From positions 62,001 through 126,000 of the forward strand of contig JAIOPI010000031.1 in assembly GCA_021413965.1 (NCBI GenBank): a stretch of DNA of 64,000 bases, read 5' to 3'. Positions within the stretch are counted from its first letter, which is position 1. Every line of letters begins with the position of its first letter. Of the stretch, positions 53,743 through 62,666 are shown piece after piece. Source of the DNA: Lentisphaerota bacterium (GTDB lineage Bacteria > Verrucomicrobiota > Kiritimatiellia > UBA8416 > JAIOPI01). The notes beneath the pieces are model-generated. The model was given only the letters and a program-made list of their open reading frames with translations. It had not been told where the DNA came from and searched no databases. Position numbers and translations under genes: made by a program.

Positions 53743-55403
53743 GCGTTGCCGCAGCCATTCGGCGGAAGCATGTGGCGCACGTGGTGAACGGGTGGCGCCT
53801 GCTCCGTTCGCAGCCGCGATTCAAGGTGCTGTTCATTCTGGTCTTCGCCACGGCGTGCGAGATCGGGCTCTGGAAACTGTTTGCGGATGGATTTGATTTC
53901 CTGGAGCGCTTCGGCGGCGTCGCGGGCATGATCATGGCCCGCCTCTTTTCGCTGTTCTACATGGGCATGTTCATGATGCTGGTCATGTCAGGCATCGTGA
54001 CGTCGTACGCCACGCTCTTTCGCTCCGATGAAATGGCGTATTTGCTCGTGCGTCCGTTGCCGGTCAAGCTGGTGGTCGTCTACAAATTCTTCGAATCGGC
54101 CTACCTGTCCTCGTGGGCCTTCCTGTTTATCATTCTTCCCTTCGTGGGCGCCTACGCCGTGCATTTGCATCTGGGTTTCCGGTTCGGACTGTGGACGGCC
54201 GTCTTCTCGCTGCCATTTTTGGTCATCTGCTCAGGGCTGGGGACCATCGTCATCCAATGTGTTGTGCGCTGGTGGCCGCGGCGGGTGGGGCACAAGCCGC
54301 TGCTGCTGGCTGCTGGCACGGCCCTGGGCCTGGGGTTGTGGCTGGCCAAGGACAAGGTGGAGGCTGGTGAAGGGACGCGGTTTGCACTTTCGGCGCTGAT
54401 TCCGGGGATGCGGCTGTCCGGTAACATGCTGATGCCCAGCGCATGGACGGCGGACGGGATCCAGGCGTTCACGCGCGGCGAGTGGGCGCGTGGCAGCCTG
54501 CTGCTGGCGGTGGTCGTGACGACCGCGGCGGTGCTCACGCTCGTGGTGGAAGGGCTCGGACGGGCAACGTTTCAGACCGCCTGGGAAAGCGTGAGCGAAG
54601 GCGGCGGCCGGCGCGGTCGACCAGCCGCCATTTTCGCCTGGGGCGACCGTGTGCTCGGGTTTCTGCCGGGCGACGTTCGCGCCATGATCATGAAAGACGT
54701 GCGCACCTTCTTCCGGGACGCCATGCAATGGTCGCAAGTGCTGATCTTTTTCGGGCTCCTGGGGATGTACTTTGCGAATCTGCGGACCTTTCACTACGAC
54801 ACCTACAGCCCGACCTGGCGCAACATGGTGTGCTTTCTGAATGTCTTCAGCGTGTCCGCCGTGCTCTGTTCACTCGGGGCGCGGTTCATCTATCCGCAGT
54901 TGAGCCTGGAGGGGCAGGGGTTCTGGCTGTTGGGACTGGCACCCACGAATATGCGGCGGATCCTGCTGAGCAAGTTTGCGCTCGCGATTGTCTGCACGGG
55001 AGTCGTGAGCGTGTTCCTGATCGGCCTGTCATCGTCCATGCTCAAGGTGGGAGGGGTGCAGGTGGTGGTGTCGGTGGCGCTCGTGGGCTGCGTGGTGCTG
55101 GCGGTCTGCGGGTTGTCGACAGGGCTTGGGGCCATCTTCATGGATTTGCGGCAGCGTAATCCTGCTGCGATCGTGGGCGGGTTTGGGGGGACGGTGAATC
55201 TCGTGCTGAGCCTGGGGTACATGCTGGCCGCGATTGTCCCTTTCGGGTTGGCGTTCCACCTGCGCGCGGCAGACCTGATCGATGAGACGTTTCTGCACCG
55301 CAGTCTGGGGTTCAGCGCGGCGTGGTGCCTGCTGTTGACGGCGGCGGCGACGGCGGCCCCCCTGGTGTTGGGGGTTCGCGCCCTGCGGGACCGGGACTAC
55401 TGA
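53739..55403 (+). CDS. ABC exporter permease, multi-spanning
   Basis: 554 residues with about 11-12 membrane helices in two halves separated by a cytoplasmic loop (SVSEGGGRRGRPAAIFAWGDRVLGFLPGDVRAMIMKDVRTFFRD, broken by a run of basic residues, ~285-325). MIMKDVRTFFRD resembles the coupling segment of ABC-2 permeases of the heterologous type with a large integral subunit. Forms the membrane part of the exporter with 53014-53742. Confidence 0.85.
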   Translation: MSVAAAIRRKHVAHVVNGWRLLRSQPRFKVLFILVFATACEIGLWKLFADGFDFLERFGGVAGMIMARLFSLFYMGMFMMLVMSGIVTSYATLFRSDEMAYLLVRPLPVKLVVVYKFFESAYLSSWAFLFIILPFVGAYAVHLHLGFRFGLWTAVFSLPFLVICSGLGTIVIQCVVRWWPRRVGHKPLLLAAGTALGLGLWLAKDKVEAGEGTRFALSALIPGMRLSGNMLMPSAWTADGIQAFTRGEWARGSLLLAVVVTTAAVLTLVVEGLGRATFQTAWESVSEGGGRRGRPAAIFAWGDRVLGFLPGDVRAMIMKDVRTFFRDAMQWSQVLIFFGLLGMYFANLRTFHYDTYSPTWRNMVCFLNVFSVSAVLCSLGARFIYPQLSLEGQGFWLLGLAPTNMRRILLSKFALAIVCTGVVSVFLIGLSSSMLKVGGVQVVVSVALVGCVVLAVCGLSTGLGAIFMDLRQRNPAAIVGGFGGTVNLVLSLGYMLAAIVPFGLAFHLRAADLIDETFLHRSLGFSAAWCLLLTAAATAAPLVLGVRALRDRDY

Positions 55404-55405
55404 TC

Positions 55406-55425
55406 CTGCCCGCATCGACGGGCAG
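55406..55425. terminator. hairpin after the exporter operon
   Basis: CTGCCCG / CGGGCAG seven-pair stem with a six-base loop, three bases past the permease stop. No U-run follows, and it lies between convergent genes, so a terminator role is plausible but weakly supported. Confidence 0.35.
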
Positions 55426-55484
55426 CGCCGTCACCCGCGGGGGGGGGCCGCCGAGTGGGGTTTCAGAACAGGCGCTGCTTGCCT

Positions 55485-57383
55485 TCAGTTCGGGGCGGGA
55501 TGCTGCAAATCGTCGCAGAGGGCGAGCATGACATCGCGCAGCTTCGCATCGGCGTTGAAGACGGTGTACTCCACGGTGCGGCTGACCGGGCCGGCGGTGA
55601 TGCGACCGTCCGCCGTGTGGATCAGTTTGAGCGTGATGGAATCGCTGCGCTGCTCGGTGACGCGTCCGAGATACTGCAGGGAGCGTGAGCCGAGTGGGCT
55701 GACATCGATGACGAGCAGATACTCGGCGACGGCGCTGATTTCGGCTCCAGCCGAGAGCGGTTCCACCACCTGGTACGTGCTGCTGCGGAGCGCCGACTGG
55801 GCGGAGGAGGCGAGCAGGCCGGCACGGCTGTCGTCGCCGGTGATGGAGATGGCGAGGGAGTTTGCCGGGGGGGCGGGGCGCTGGGCGGGGGGCGGGGAGA
55901 GCATGGCCACCTTGCTGAGGTCAGGCTGGACGGGTTCAGTGGCCGAGGCATTGGCGACGGGGGCCGGCGCCGCCGCCTCGTCCGGTGCCTGCACGCTCGC
56001 GGCGACTTCCTCGGACGCTACGTCCGGAGCGGAGCTTCCGGTGGGGGCGTCCGCAGGGGCTTCCACGGGCGTGGAAGGTTCGGTGGTCTCGACGGGCGCG
56101 GTTGGCGGGAGGGCCGCGACGGCGGCAGCCTCAATGGTGTGTGCGGCCTCCGTGGCCTCGTGACCGGCGCCTGCGGTGGTCTCAGCCGTTGCGGCGGCGT
56201 GCGCGAGCGACATGGCCTCCGCGTCGGTGGCCGCGGCACGTTTTTCGGCGGCGGCGCGCTGCCAGAGGGTATAGAGGCCATAGCAGACGCCCGTTCCGAG
56301 GAGGGCCACGACGACGATCACGCCCGCGACGATGAGCATCACGTTGGGTTCGGCTTTGGCGGGAGATGCGGCGGGGGGCGTGCTTGAGGCAGGTGCCGCA
56401 GGCATGGGTGGCGGTTTGGCGGAGGTGACCGATGCCGCGCGCGGCTTTGGCCGCGGCGCCGTGACCGGTGCCACGTAGGCGCGCGTGGGGGCCTCGGTTT
56501 CGGTGTGCTGGGCCGCGATGGGCCGCAGATCTGCCGCCAGTTCGTCCGCGCTCTGGTAGCGCTGTGCCGGGTCGCGCTGGAGCATCTTGTCGATGACGTC
56601 GCAGACCGGCCCCGGCAAGTCTGGCGATGCGGTTCGGATGGACAGGAGGTCCCCGTTGACGATTTTCACGATGATGCTTCCGGGGGTTTCGGCATCAAAG
56701 GGTTTTCGCCCGCTGACGAGTTCGTAGAAGGTGAGGCCGAGGGAGTACAGATCGCTGCGACCGTCGATGTCCTTGCCCTCGCACTGTTCGGGGGACATGT
56801 ACTGCGGGGTGCCGAGGAACGAGCCATCCACGGTCAGCTGCGTGTTGGCTGAGGCGACGCGGGCGATGCCGAAGTCCGTGACGCGCACGCGTCCCGCGGG
56901 GTCGATCATGATATTGGCGGGCTTGATATCGCGGTGGACCATGCCGTTGCGATGGGCTTCGCCGAGGGCTTCGGCTGTCTGCAGAATGTAGTTGGCGGCC
57001 TCGGCGGGCGGGATGCGAGTCCGGGCTTTTTTCAGTTGGGCGAGGCTCTGGCCCTTGACGTACTCCATCGTGAAGTAATGGATGCCTTGCTCTTCACCAA
57101 TGGCGTAGATGTGGACGATGCCGGGGTGGTTCAACTGGGCCGCGGCCTGGGCTTCGCGCTGGAAGCGCTTGATCATGGTCGGGTCCTGGGAAATTTTCGG
57201 ACTCATGATTTTGAGGGCCACCACGCGATTGAGGGACTCCTCATCGGCCTTGTACACGGTGGCCATGCCGCCGCGTCCGAGTTCGCTGAGGATCTGGTAA
57301 TGGCCGAAGCGCGACCCGACAAGATCGCCACTGGGGATTAGAGGAAGGCCGACGGTCTGGTCATTCGCTGTGTCGTTGCTCAT
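55485..57383 (-). CDS. transmembrane Ser/Thr protein kinase
   Basis: 632 residues. Kinase domain ~27-285: LGRGGMATVYKA, VALKIM, VHRDIKPANIMI, VTDFGIAR, TPQYMSPEQ, and DIDGRSDLYSLGLTFYELVSG. A Pro/Ala-rich linker leads to one membrane helix (VMLIVAGVIVVVALLGTGVC, ~350). The remaining ~255 residues face outward: a long Ala/Pro/Thr/Glu stretch and a C-terminal ~120-residue folded domain (SLAISITGDDSRAGLLASSA...SRSLQYLGRVTEQ). A PknB-type layout with an unrecognised sensor instead of PASTA repeats. Confidence 0.94.
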   Translation of the reverse strand: MSNDTANDQTVGLPLIPSGDLVGSRFGHYQILSELGRGGMATVYKADEESLNRVVALKIMSPKISQDPTMIKRFQREAQAAAQLNHPGIVHIYAIGEEQGIHYFTMEYVKGQSLAQLKKARTRIPPAEAANYILQTAEALGEAHRNGMVHRDIKPANIMIDPAGRVRVTDFGIARVASANTQLTVDGSFLGTPQYMSPEQCEGKDIDGRSDLYSLGLTFYELVSGRKPFDAETPGSIIVKIVNGDLLSIRTASPDLPGPVCDVIDKMLQRDPAQRYQSADELAADLRPIAAQHTETEAPTRAYVAPVTAPRPKPRAASVTSAKPPPMPAAPASSTPPAASPAKAEPNVMLIVAGVIVVVALLGTGVCYGLYTLWQRAAAEKRAAATDAEAMSLAHAAATAETTAGAGHEATEAAHTIEAAAVAALPPTAPVETTEPSTPVEAPADAPTGSSAPDVASEEVAASVQAPDEAAAPAPVANASATEPVQPDLSKVAMLSPPPAQRPAPPANSLAISITGDDSRAGLLASSAQSALRSSTYQVVEPLSAGAEISAVAEYLLVIDVSPLGSRSLQYLGRVTEQRSDSITLKLIHTADGRITAGPVSRTVEYTVFNADAKLRDVMLALCDDLQHPAPN

Positions 57384-57662
57384 GGTATACCTGAGGTGAT
57401 GTGCATGATGGCGCCGGGACGCGCGCAATGTCAGTCCAAACGCGCTGTCGGTCAAGCATATCTGCGGGTGCGATGCGGTACAAGCCTGGTTGGCGGCGCG
57501 GGTTTTTTGTATCGCGACAGGGGGCGGGTGCTGGTAATAGGCAAGCGCGGGTGTGGGGCGGGGTCCGGTGGGGAATGTCCACCGGGCGGGTTGGGTTGGC
57601 TGATCACGCGTGCCCGGACGAGGGTGCCGACGGACCCCATACGTTGGAACAGGAGGCGTACC

Positions 57663-59303
57663 ATGCACAGGGTACTGGTGGTAGACGACGATTTGGGCAT
57701 ACGCCTTACGCTTCAGGACGTGTTGCGGAGTGCGGGATACGACGTCACGGTGGCGAGCAATGCCGATAGTGCGCAGAGCAAAATGGGGCAGGTGCCGTTC
57801 GCCGTCGTTATAACCGACATCTATATGCCGGGGCAGAGCGGCGTCGACTTGCTGCTCACGATCCGGCGCCTGGCGTCCGACGCCCAGGTGATCCTGATTA
57901 CGGGTGAACCGACGGTGGAGACGGCGGCGGAGGCGGTGCGCGCGGGTGCGGTCGACTACCTGACCAAGCCGTTTGCCAAAGCGGATTTGCTTCACGCCGT
58001 CCAAACGGCGGTTCGCATCCACGACCTGGATCAGGAGCGGCGGCGCCTGCTGGAGGAGAACCGAACCCACCAGCGGGAACTGGAGCGGCTGGTACAGGAG
58101 CGGACGGTGGATCTCAACGAGAGCAACCACCGGCTGTCGCAGGCCCTGGAGCAAGTTACCAAGGCGCAGCAGCAGTTGGTCCAGCGCGAGCGGCTCAACG
58201 CGCTCGGCCAGATGGTCAGCGGGATTGCGCATGACTTCAACAACATCCTGATGCCGATACTGGGCCTGTCGGATTTTCTGGTCACCGACCCGGCCACGCT
58301 GGAGAACCGGGGCGAAACGCTTGAGATATTGAAGAGCATCCGCTCGGCGGCGGAAGACGCGAGGAGCCTGGTGCGGCGGTTGCGCGAGTTCTACCGCCCA
58401 GACGAGCAACTTGCGCTAAGTCCGGCGGACATCCGGGTTGTGCTGGATCGCGTTGTGGACTTGACGGAGCCGGCGTGGCGGGTGCAGCCCACCGCGTCGG
58501 GGCGGGTGATCGAACTGGTTCGCGACTACACGCTGGTTCCCAAGATTTTCTTGAACGAACCACAGATGCGCGAGGTCCTCACGAACCTGATCATGAATGC
58601 GGTGGATGCGATGCCGCAGGGCGGCAAGCTGACGCTGTCGACGCGCGTGGTGGATGGGTGTCTGAACGTGGAGGTTCGAGATACGGGAAGCGGCATGTCG
58701 GATGAGGTGAAGGCGCGCTGCTTTGAGCCGTTCTTCTCAACCAAGGGGGAGCACGGGTCGGGGTTGGGACTGGCCGTGTGTCACGGCATCGTGCAGCGTC
58801 ACGGCGGTCGCATCCAGGTGGACAGTGCGCCCGGGAAGGGCACGGCGATCTGCATCCTGCTGCCTCTGCAAAGTCCTCCCGCCTTGCCGGAGCGAGTCCC
58901 GGACGTCGAGGTGAGCGCCGGGTGCCTGCGGATACTCGTCATTGACGATGACGTCTGGTCAACCGAGATGGTGTCGCGGTGTTTGACCCGGGATGGCCAC
59001 CGCGTGGACACGGAAATCAGCGGGGACGCGGGGCTATCGCGCCTGCGCGAACATCCATACGATCTGGTGGTGACTGACAAGGCCATGCCGGGCATGTCGG
59101 GAGAGGAGGTGGCGCGCCGGGTCAAGGAGCGCGCGCCGGATGTGCCGGTCATCTTGTTGACCGGACTCGGGGACTTGCTGAAGTTGATGGAACACCCGGT
59201 GGCTGGGGTTGATTTCATCTTGAGCAAACCTGTGACGCGGGAGGAATTGCGCCGCGCGGTCAACAGTGTTATGCATCGACGTGTACGCATGGCTCGTGGC
59301 TAA
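57663..59303 (+). CDS. receiver - histidine kinase - receiver protein
   Basis: 546 residues; ATG after AGGAGG. Receiver 1 (~3-120: RVLVVDDDLGIRL, TDIYMPGQSG, LTKPFAKADL), coiled coil with LVQERTVDLNESNHRL, dimerisation box LGQMVSGIAHDFNNILMPI (~195), ATPase (NLIMNAVDAMPQGG, VRDTGSGMSDEV, HGSGLGLAVC), receiver 2 (~425-545: ILVIDDDVWSTE, TDKAMPGMSGEEV, LSKPVTREE). All phosphoacceptor residues are present. No membrane or PAS input, so it is driven by phosphate arriving at receiver 1. 49 bases before the sigma-54 activator, its likely target. Confidence 0.93.
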   Translation: MHRVLVVDDDLGIRLTLQDVLRSAGYDVTVASNADSAQSKMGQVPFAVVITDIYMPGQSGVDLLLTIRRLASDAQVILITGEPTVETAAEAVRAGAVDYLTKPFAKADLLHAVQTAVRIHDLDQERRRLLEENRTHQRELERLVQERTVDLNESNHRLSQALEQVTKAQQQLVQRERLNALGQMVSGIAHDFNNILMPILGLSDFLVTDPATLENRGETLEILKSIRSAAEDARSLVRRLREFYRPDEQLALSPADIRVVLDRVVDLTEPAWRVQPTASGRVIELVRDYTLVPKIFLNEPQMREVLTNLIMNAVDAMPQGGKLTLSTRVVDGCLNVEVRDTGSGMSDEVKARCFEPFFSTKGEHGSGLGLAVCHGIVQRHGGRIQVDSAPGKGTAICILLPLQSPPALPERVPDVEVSAGCLRILVIDDDVWSTEMVSRCLTRDGHRVDTEISGDAGLSRLREHPYDLVVTDKAMPGMSGEEVARRVKERAPDVPVILLTGLGDLLKLMEHPVAGVDFILSKPVTREELRRAVNSVMHRRVRMARG

Positions 59304-59352
59304 GGAGCGTTAAGCATGCGACAAGGGCGGGTGCGGTCCAAGAGAGGTTGCC

Positions 59353-60765
59353 ATGGTGGAGAACTCGAAGTCAGAGTCGACGCTGCAGATTGCCGTGTTG
59401 GATGACGATCGCCGGGTGGCAACAACCATGGCAGCCTTGCTGCGCACGCTTGGGGGCAGCACGCGCGTCTACTTTGATCCGGCCATCTTTCTGACCGATT
59501 TTGACAAGAGCCCCGTCGACATCGTCATTTCCGATCTTCAGATGCCGGGCTATGACGGGCTGACCGTGCTGCGGCGGGTGAAGGCGCGGTCGCCGACGAC
59601 AGACGTCATCATTGTCACGGGTGCCGCGGACAAGAAGAGTGCGATTGAGGCGCTGAAAGAGGGGGCGTTCGACTTCTTCGAGAAGCCTGTGGACGGGACC
59701 GAGCTGGTGGAGACGATCCGGCGGACGGTGCGATATCGCGAGTTGCTGGCCGAGCGAGACCGTCTGGCCGGGCAGCTTGCGTATGTGGCGGGGCGAGAGG
59801 CGGAACGCTGGAGCGCGGACGGGTTTGTGGGGACGGAGCCGTGCATCACGCGTTGCCTGGACGACGTTCGCATGCTGGCTAAGGCGCCGGGCACCTCGGT
59901 TTTGATCACGGGCGAAAGCGGCACCGGCAAGGAGCTGGTGGCGCGTGCCATCCATTTCGGCAGTACGCGATGCGAAAGGCCTTTCGTACCGGTGAACTGT
60001 TCCGCGGTGCCTTCCGAACTGGCGGAGTCGACTCTGTTCGGGCACGTCAAGGGGGCCTTCACGGGGGCGGTGACGGACAAGAAGGGGTCCTTCGATCTGG
60101 CGGACGGGGGCACGCTGTTTCTCGACGAGATTGGTGACATGCCGGCGGCCATGCAGGCCAAGCTGCTGCGGGTGCTGGAGGACGGGATGGTCACGCCGGT
60201 TGGAGCCACGCGAACCCATTCCGTGAATGTGCGGGTTCTGGCGGCGACGAATTCCAATCTCGAGGAGCGAATCGCGGCGAAGGGGTTCCGGGCGGACTTG
60301 TTCTTTCGGCTCGCTCATGTGCACATCAAGTTGCCTCCTTTGCGTGAGCGGCCGCGGGACATTCCGCTGCTGGTGCAGCATTTCGGGCTGAAGTTGTCGA
60401 CTGAAATGGGCCTGGCGGTTCCGGTCTTTACGCCGGAGGCCATGGCCGTGCTCGAGCGCCATCCGTATCCTGGCAATGTCCGCGAACTGAAGAACATGGT
60501 GGAACGGGCCCTGATTGAGTGTGGGGGCGGGCCCATTCGCCCGGCGCACATCCATGCCGTGTCCTTTCCGGCGGCGGGACCGACTTCGCCGGGGGCCGAG
60601 ACGACCGTGGCGCAGGCGTTACCGCTGAATCTCAGGAGCGCGGAAGCGCAACTGATTCGCCGGGCCATGGTCGAGGCAGGCGGAAATACGGCGGCGGCGG
60701 CCCGGTTGCTGGGCATCAACCGGACGAAGTTGTATCGCAAGCTGGCCATGATGCCTCACGAGTAG
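59353..60765 (+). CDS. NtrC-family sigma-54-dependent response regulator
   Basis: 470 residues. Receiver (~10-125: IAVLDDDRRVA, ISDLQMPGYDG, FFEKPVDGTE), AAA+ domain (~155-385: ITGESGTGKELVARAIH, GAFTGA loop in FGHVKGAFTGAVTDKKG, GTLFLDEIGDMP, YPGNVRELKNMVE), C-terminal Fis-type helix-turn-helix (GGNTAAAARLLGINRTKLYRKL). All sigma-54-contact elements are intact. Probably activates the sigma-54-type promoter at 60973-60988 in front of the next three genes. Confidence 0.96.
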   Translation: MVENSKSESTLQIAVLDDDRRVATTMAALLRTLGGSTRVYFDPAIFLTDFDKSPVDIVISDLQMPGYDGLTVLRRVKARSPTTDVIIVTGAADKKSAIEALKEGAFDFFEKPVDGTELVETIRRTVRYRELLAERDRLAGQLAYVAGREAERWSADGFVGTEPCITRCLDDVRMLAKAPGTSVLITGESGTGKELVARAIHFGSTRCERPFVPVNCSAVPSELAESTLFGHVKGAFTGAVTDKKGSFDLADGGTLFLDEIGDMPAAMQAKLLRVLEDGMVTPVGATRTHSVNVRVLAATNSNLEERIAAKGFRADLFFRLAHVHIKLPPLRERPRDIPLLVQHFGLKLSTEMGLAVPVFTPEAMAVLERHPYPGNVRELKNMVERALIECGGGPIRPAHIHAVSFPAAGPTSPGAETTVAQALPLNLRSAEAQLIRRAMVEAGGNTAAAARLLGINRTKLYRKLAMMPHE

Positions 60766-60972
60766 GGCACGCCGGCGTTCCTCAGTGGCAGGTGCGGTTC
60801 GCCATCCCAGTCGACTCACCCCTTTGACCTCGCATGAGGCCCCCGCTCTCGCCTCGGCACCGTTCATTGTGTTCGCTGGCAGACGGAGTGAACACTGGCG
60901 GATGGGCTGGCACGCGACCAGCCGGTGATCCAATGTGTTCATGATCAGCATGTTAGCGACAATCGACCGCCC

Positions 60973-60988
60973 TGGCACGGCAGCTGCG
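60973..60988 (+). promoter_or_regulatory. candidate sigma-54 (-24/-12) promoter
   Basis: TGGCACG at 60973-60979, four bases, then CTGCG at 60984-60988. Against consensus TGGCACRNNNNTTGCW, only the first T of the -12 box and the final W differ. GG and GC are exactly 10 bases apart. It lies ~70 bases upstream of the kinase start at 61057 and just after a gene for a sigma-54 activator, which makes chance less likely. Confidence 0.55.
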
Positions 60989-61056
60989 ATGGTGCACAGT
61001 GGCGGTTCCCTTCGGCATCAGTGTATCGCCATGGATCAGGGGCGAGGATAGGGGGC

Positions 61057-62253
61057 ATGAGGTCATTTACACGGCGATCGCTCATTGCACAGGGCGCGGT
61101 GGTTCACTTCCGCATTGCCCTGGTGTTGATTTCCGTCATTCCCGCGTTGGTGACGCTCTACCTCGCGGGGGCGACCAGCGTGTCCCTCGATCGCATTCCG
61201 TATGCCGGCCTGTTGCTTGCGTTGACCTATGGCGTTTCCCCGGCCCTTGGGTACGTGATTCTGAGCCGGTATCCGCGCATGGCGGTGCGTTTGCGCGCCT
61301 ATCTGCAGGATATGCTGCACGGCGAGTTGCCCGAGCGCATTGCGCTGGTGAAGTCTGAGGACGATCTTTCGGCTATCGAGAACTCGATGAACCTGATCCT
61401 TCGGAAGCTCAAGGGAGACGTGGCCACGGTTTCAAGCGCGAACGCGCTCCTGCAGGAGGAGTTGGTGCGCGTGGACAAGCTGCGGGCGATTGGCACGCTG
61501 GCGGGGGGCATCGCCCACGAGATCAACACGCCACTGCAGATCATCCGGAGCCACACGGAATTCACGTCGGCGGTGCTTTGCCAGGTCCTGGAACTGGTTG
61601 ATCAGTCCCCTCCGGGCGGGGCGGCGGGACCGGCGGATCGACGCTGGAGGTGGGCGCAGAACACGCTGATCGACGTCACGTCGGCAGCCCAGGAGACCGA
61701 GGCGGCCGTCGAGCGGGTGGCCGGGATTGTGACGGCCATGCAGTCATTTGCCAGCCATGGCAAGAGTGGCACGGCGGTGCGCATGGATTTGAACGCGACG
61801 ATCATGCAAGCCCTGACCATCACGCATAACGAGTGGAAGCACGTGGTGAACGTGGAAACGGATTTGGCGCCGGATATCCCGCTGGTGGAGTGCTATGCCA
61901 GCGACATCAAGCAGGGGCTGACCGATCTCATTCTCAATGCCACGCGTGCGGTGGCGGAGCGTGGGGACCGGTCGCACAAGGGCGTCATTCAAATCAGCAC
62001 GCAGTTGACGGGAGCGGCGGTCACGTTGCAGGTGCGCGATACCGGGGTGGGGATACCGCAGGCGATTCAGAATCGAATCTTCGATCCCTTCTTTACCACG
62101 CGCGAGGTCGGGCAGGGGCAGGGGCAGGCACTGGCGCGGCTGCATTCCTCGATTGTCAACCGGCACGGCGGGCGCATCTTTTTCGACAGCCAAAATAATC
62201 AGGGCACCACATTCACCATCGTCCTGCCGCTGCAAAGGAGCACATCCCCATGA
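61057..62253 (+). CDS. membrane sensor histidine kinase
   Basis: 398 residues. Two helices (~18-40, ~45-68), a HAMP-like linker (LQDMLHGELPERIALVKSEDDLSAIENSMNLI), dimerisation box RAIGTLAGGIAHEINTPLQIIRSHTEF (~145), ATPase with LILNATRAV, VRDTGVGIP and an altered glycine box GQGQGQALARLHSS in place of GTGLGLAI. First gene behind the sigma-54-type promoter; overlaps the next receiver gene by four bases. Periplasmic loop is very short, so it probably senses within the membrane. Confidence 0.92.
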   Translation: MRSFTRRSLIAQGAVVHFRIALVLISVIPALVTLYLAGATSVSLDRIPYAGLLLALTYGVSPALGYVILSRYPRMAVRLRAYLQDMLHGELPERIALVKSEDDLSAIENSMNLILRKLKGDVATVSSANALLQEELVRVDKLRAIGTLAGGIAHEINTPLQIIRSHTEFTSAVLCQVLELVDQSPPGGAAGPADRRWRWAQNTLIDVTSAAQETEAAVERVAGIVTAMQSFASHGKSGTAVRMDLNATIMQALTITHNEWKHVVNVETDLAPDIPLVECYASDIKQGLTDLILNATRAVAERGDRSHKGVIQISTQLTGAAVTLQVRDTGVGIPQAIQNRIFDPFFTTREVGQGQGQALARLHSSIVNRHGGRIFFDSQNNQGTTFTIVLPLQRSTSP

Positions 62254-62666
62254 GATCGTCCAGGGCCTGCCAGATTCTGCTTGTCGACGATTGTCCGCTG
62301 ATCCTGACGTGTCTGCGGACGGGATTGCGCTTCAAGGAAGCCGAGTGGACGCTGACGTTTGCGGAGCATCCGAAGCGCGCCATCGAGCTGGTCCTGCGGA
62401 ACCACTTCGACGTGGTGATTTCGGACGTGGGGCTTCCGGACATGAACGGGGTGGAGCTTGTGCAGACCATCGCGACCATTTCGCCGGTCACGGCGTGCCT
62501 CTTGATGTCGGGGACCGAGCCGGGCGCGGAAGGGTTTCCGATCGACGGGGCGTTTCGTGTGCTGCGAAAGCCCTTTGGGCTGGACGAGCTCGTTCGTGAA
62601 GTTGACGGAGCGGTGGTCCGCCATCGGCGGAACGTTCCCGAGGAGGCGCATTGTGAACGTCTATGA
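62250..62666 (+). CDS. single-domain response regulator
   Basis: 138 residues. Receiver fold: ILLVDDCPLILTC, phosphoacceptor in VVISDVGLPDMNGVEL, LLMSGTEPGA, Lys in VLRKPFGLDEL. No output domain. ATGA overlap with the kinase upstream and 14-base overlap with the next gene, so all three are produced together as a phosphorelay unit. Confidence 0.93.
   Translation: MRSSRACQILLVDDCPLILTCLRTGLRFKEAEWTLTFAEHPKRAIELVLRNHFDVVISDVGLPDMNGVELVQTIATISPVTACLLMSGTEPGAEGFPIDGAFRVLRKPFGLDELVREVDGAVVRHRRNVPEEAHCERL

Noticed and set aside
60787..60803. Second sigma-54-like motif (TGGCAGGTGCGGTTCGC)
   Set aside because: The GG-to-GC spacing is wrong for a -24/-12 promoter.
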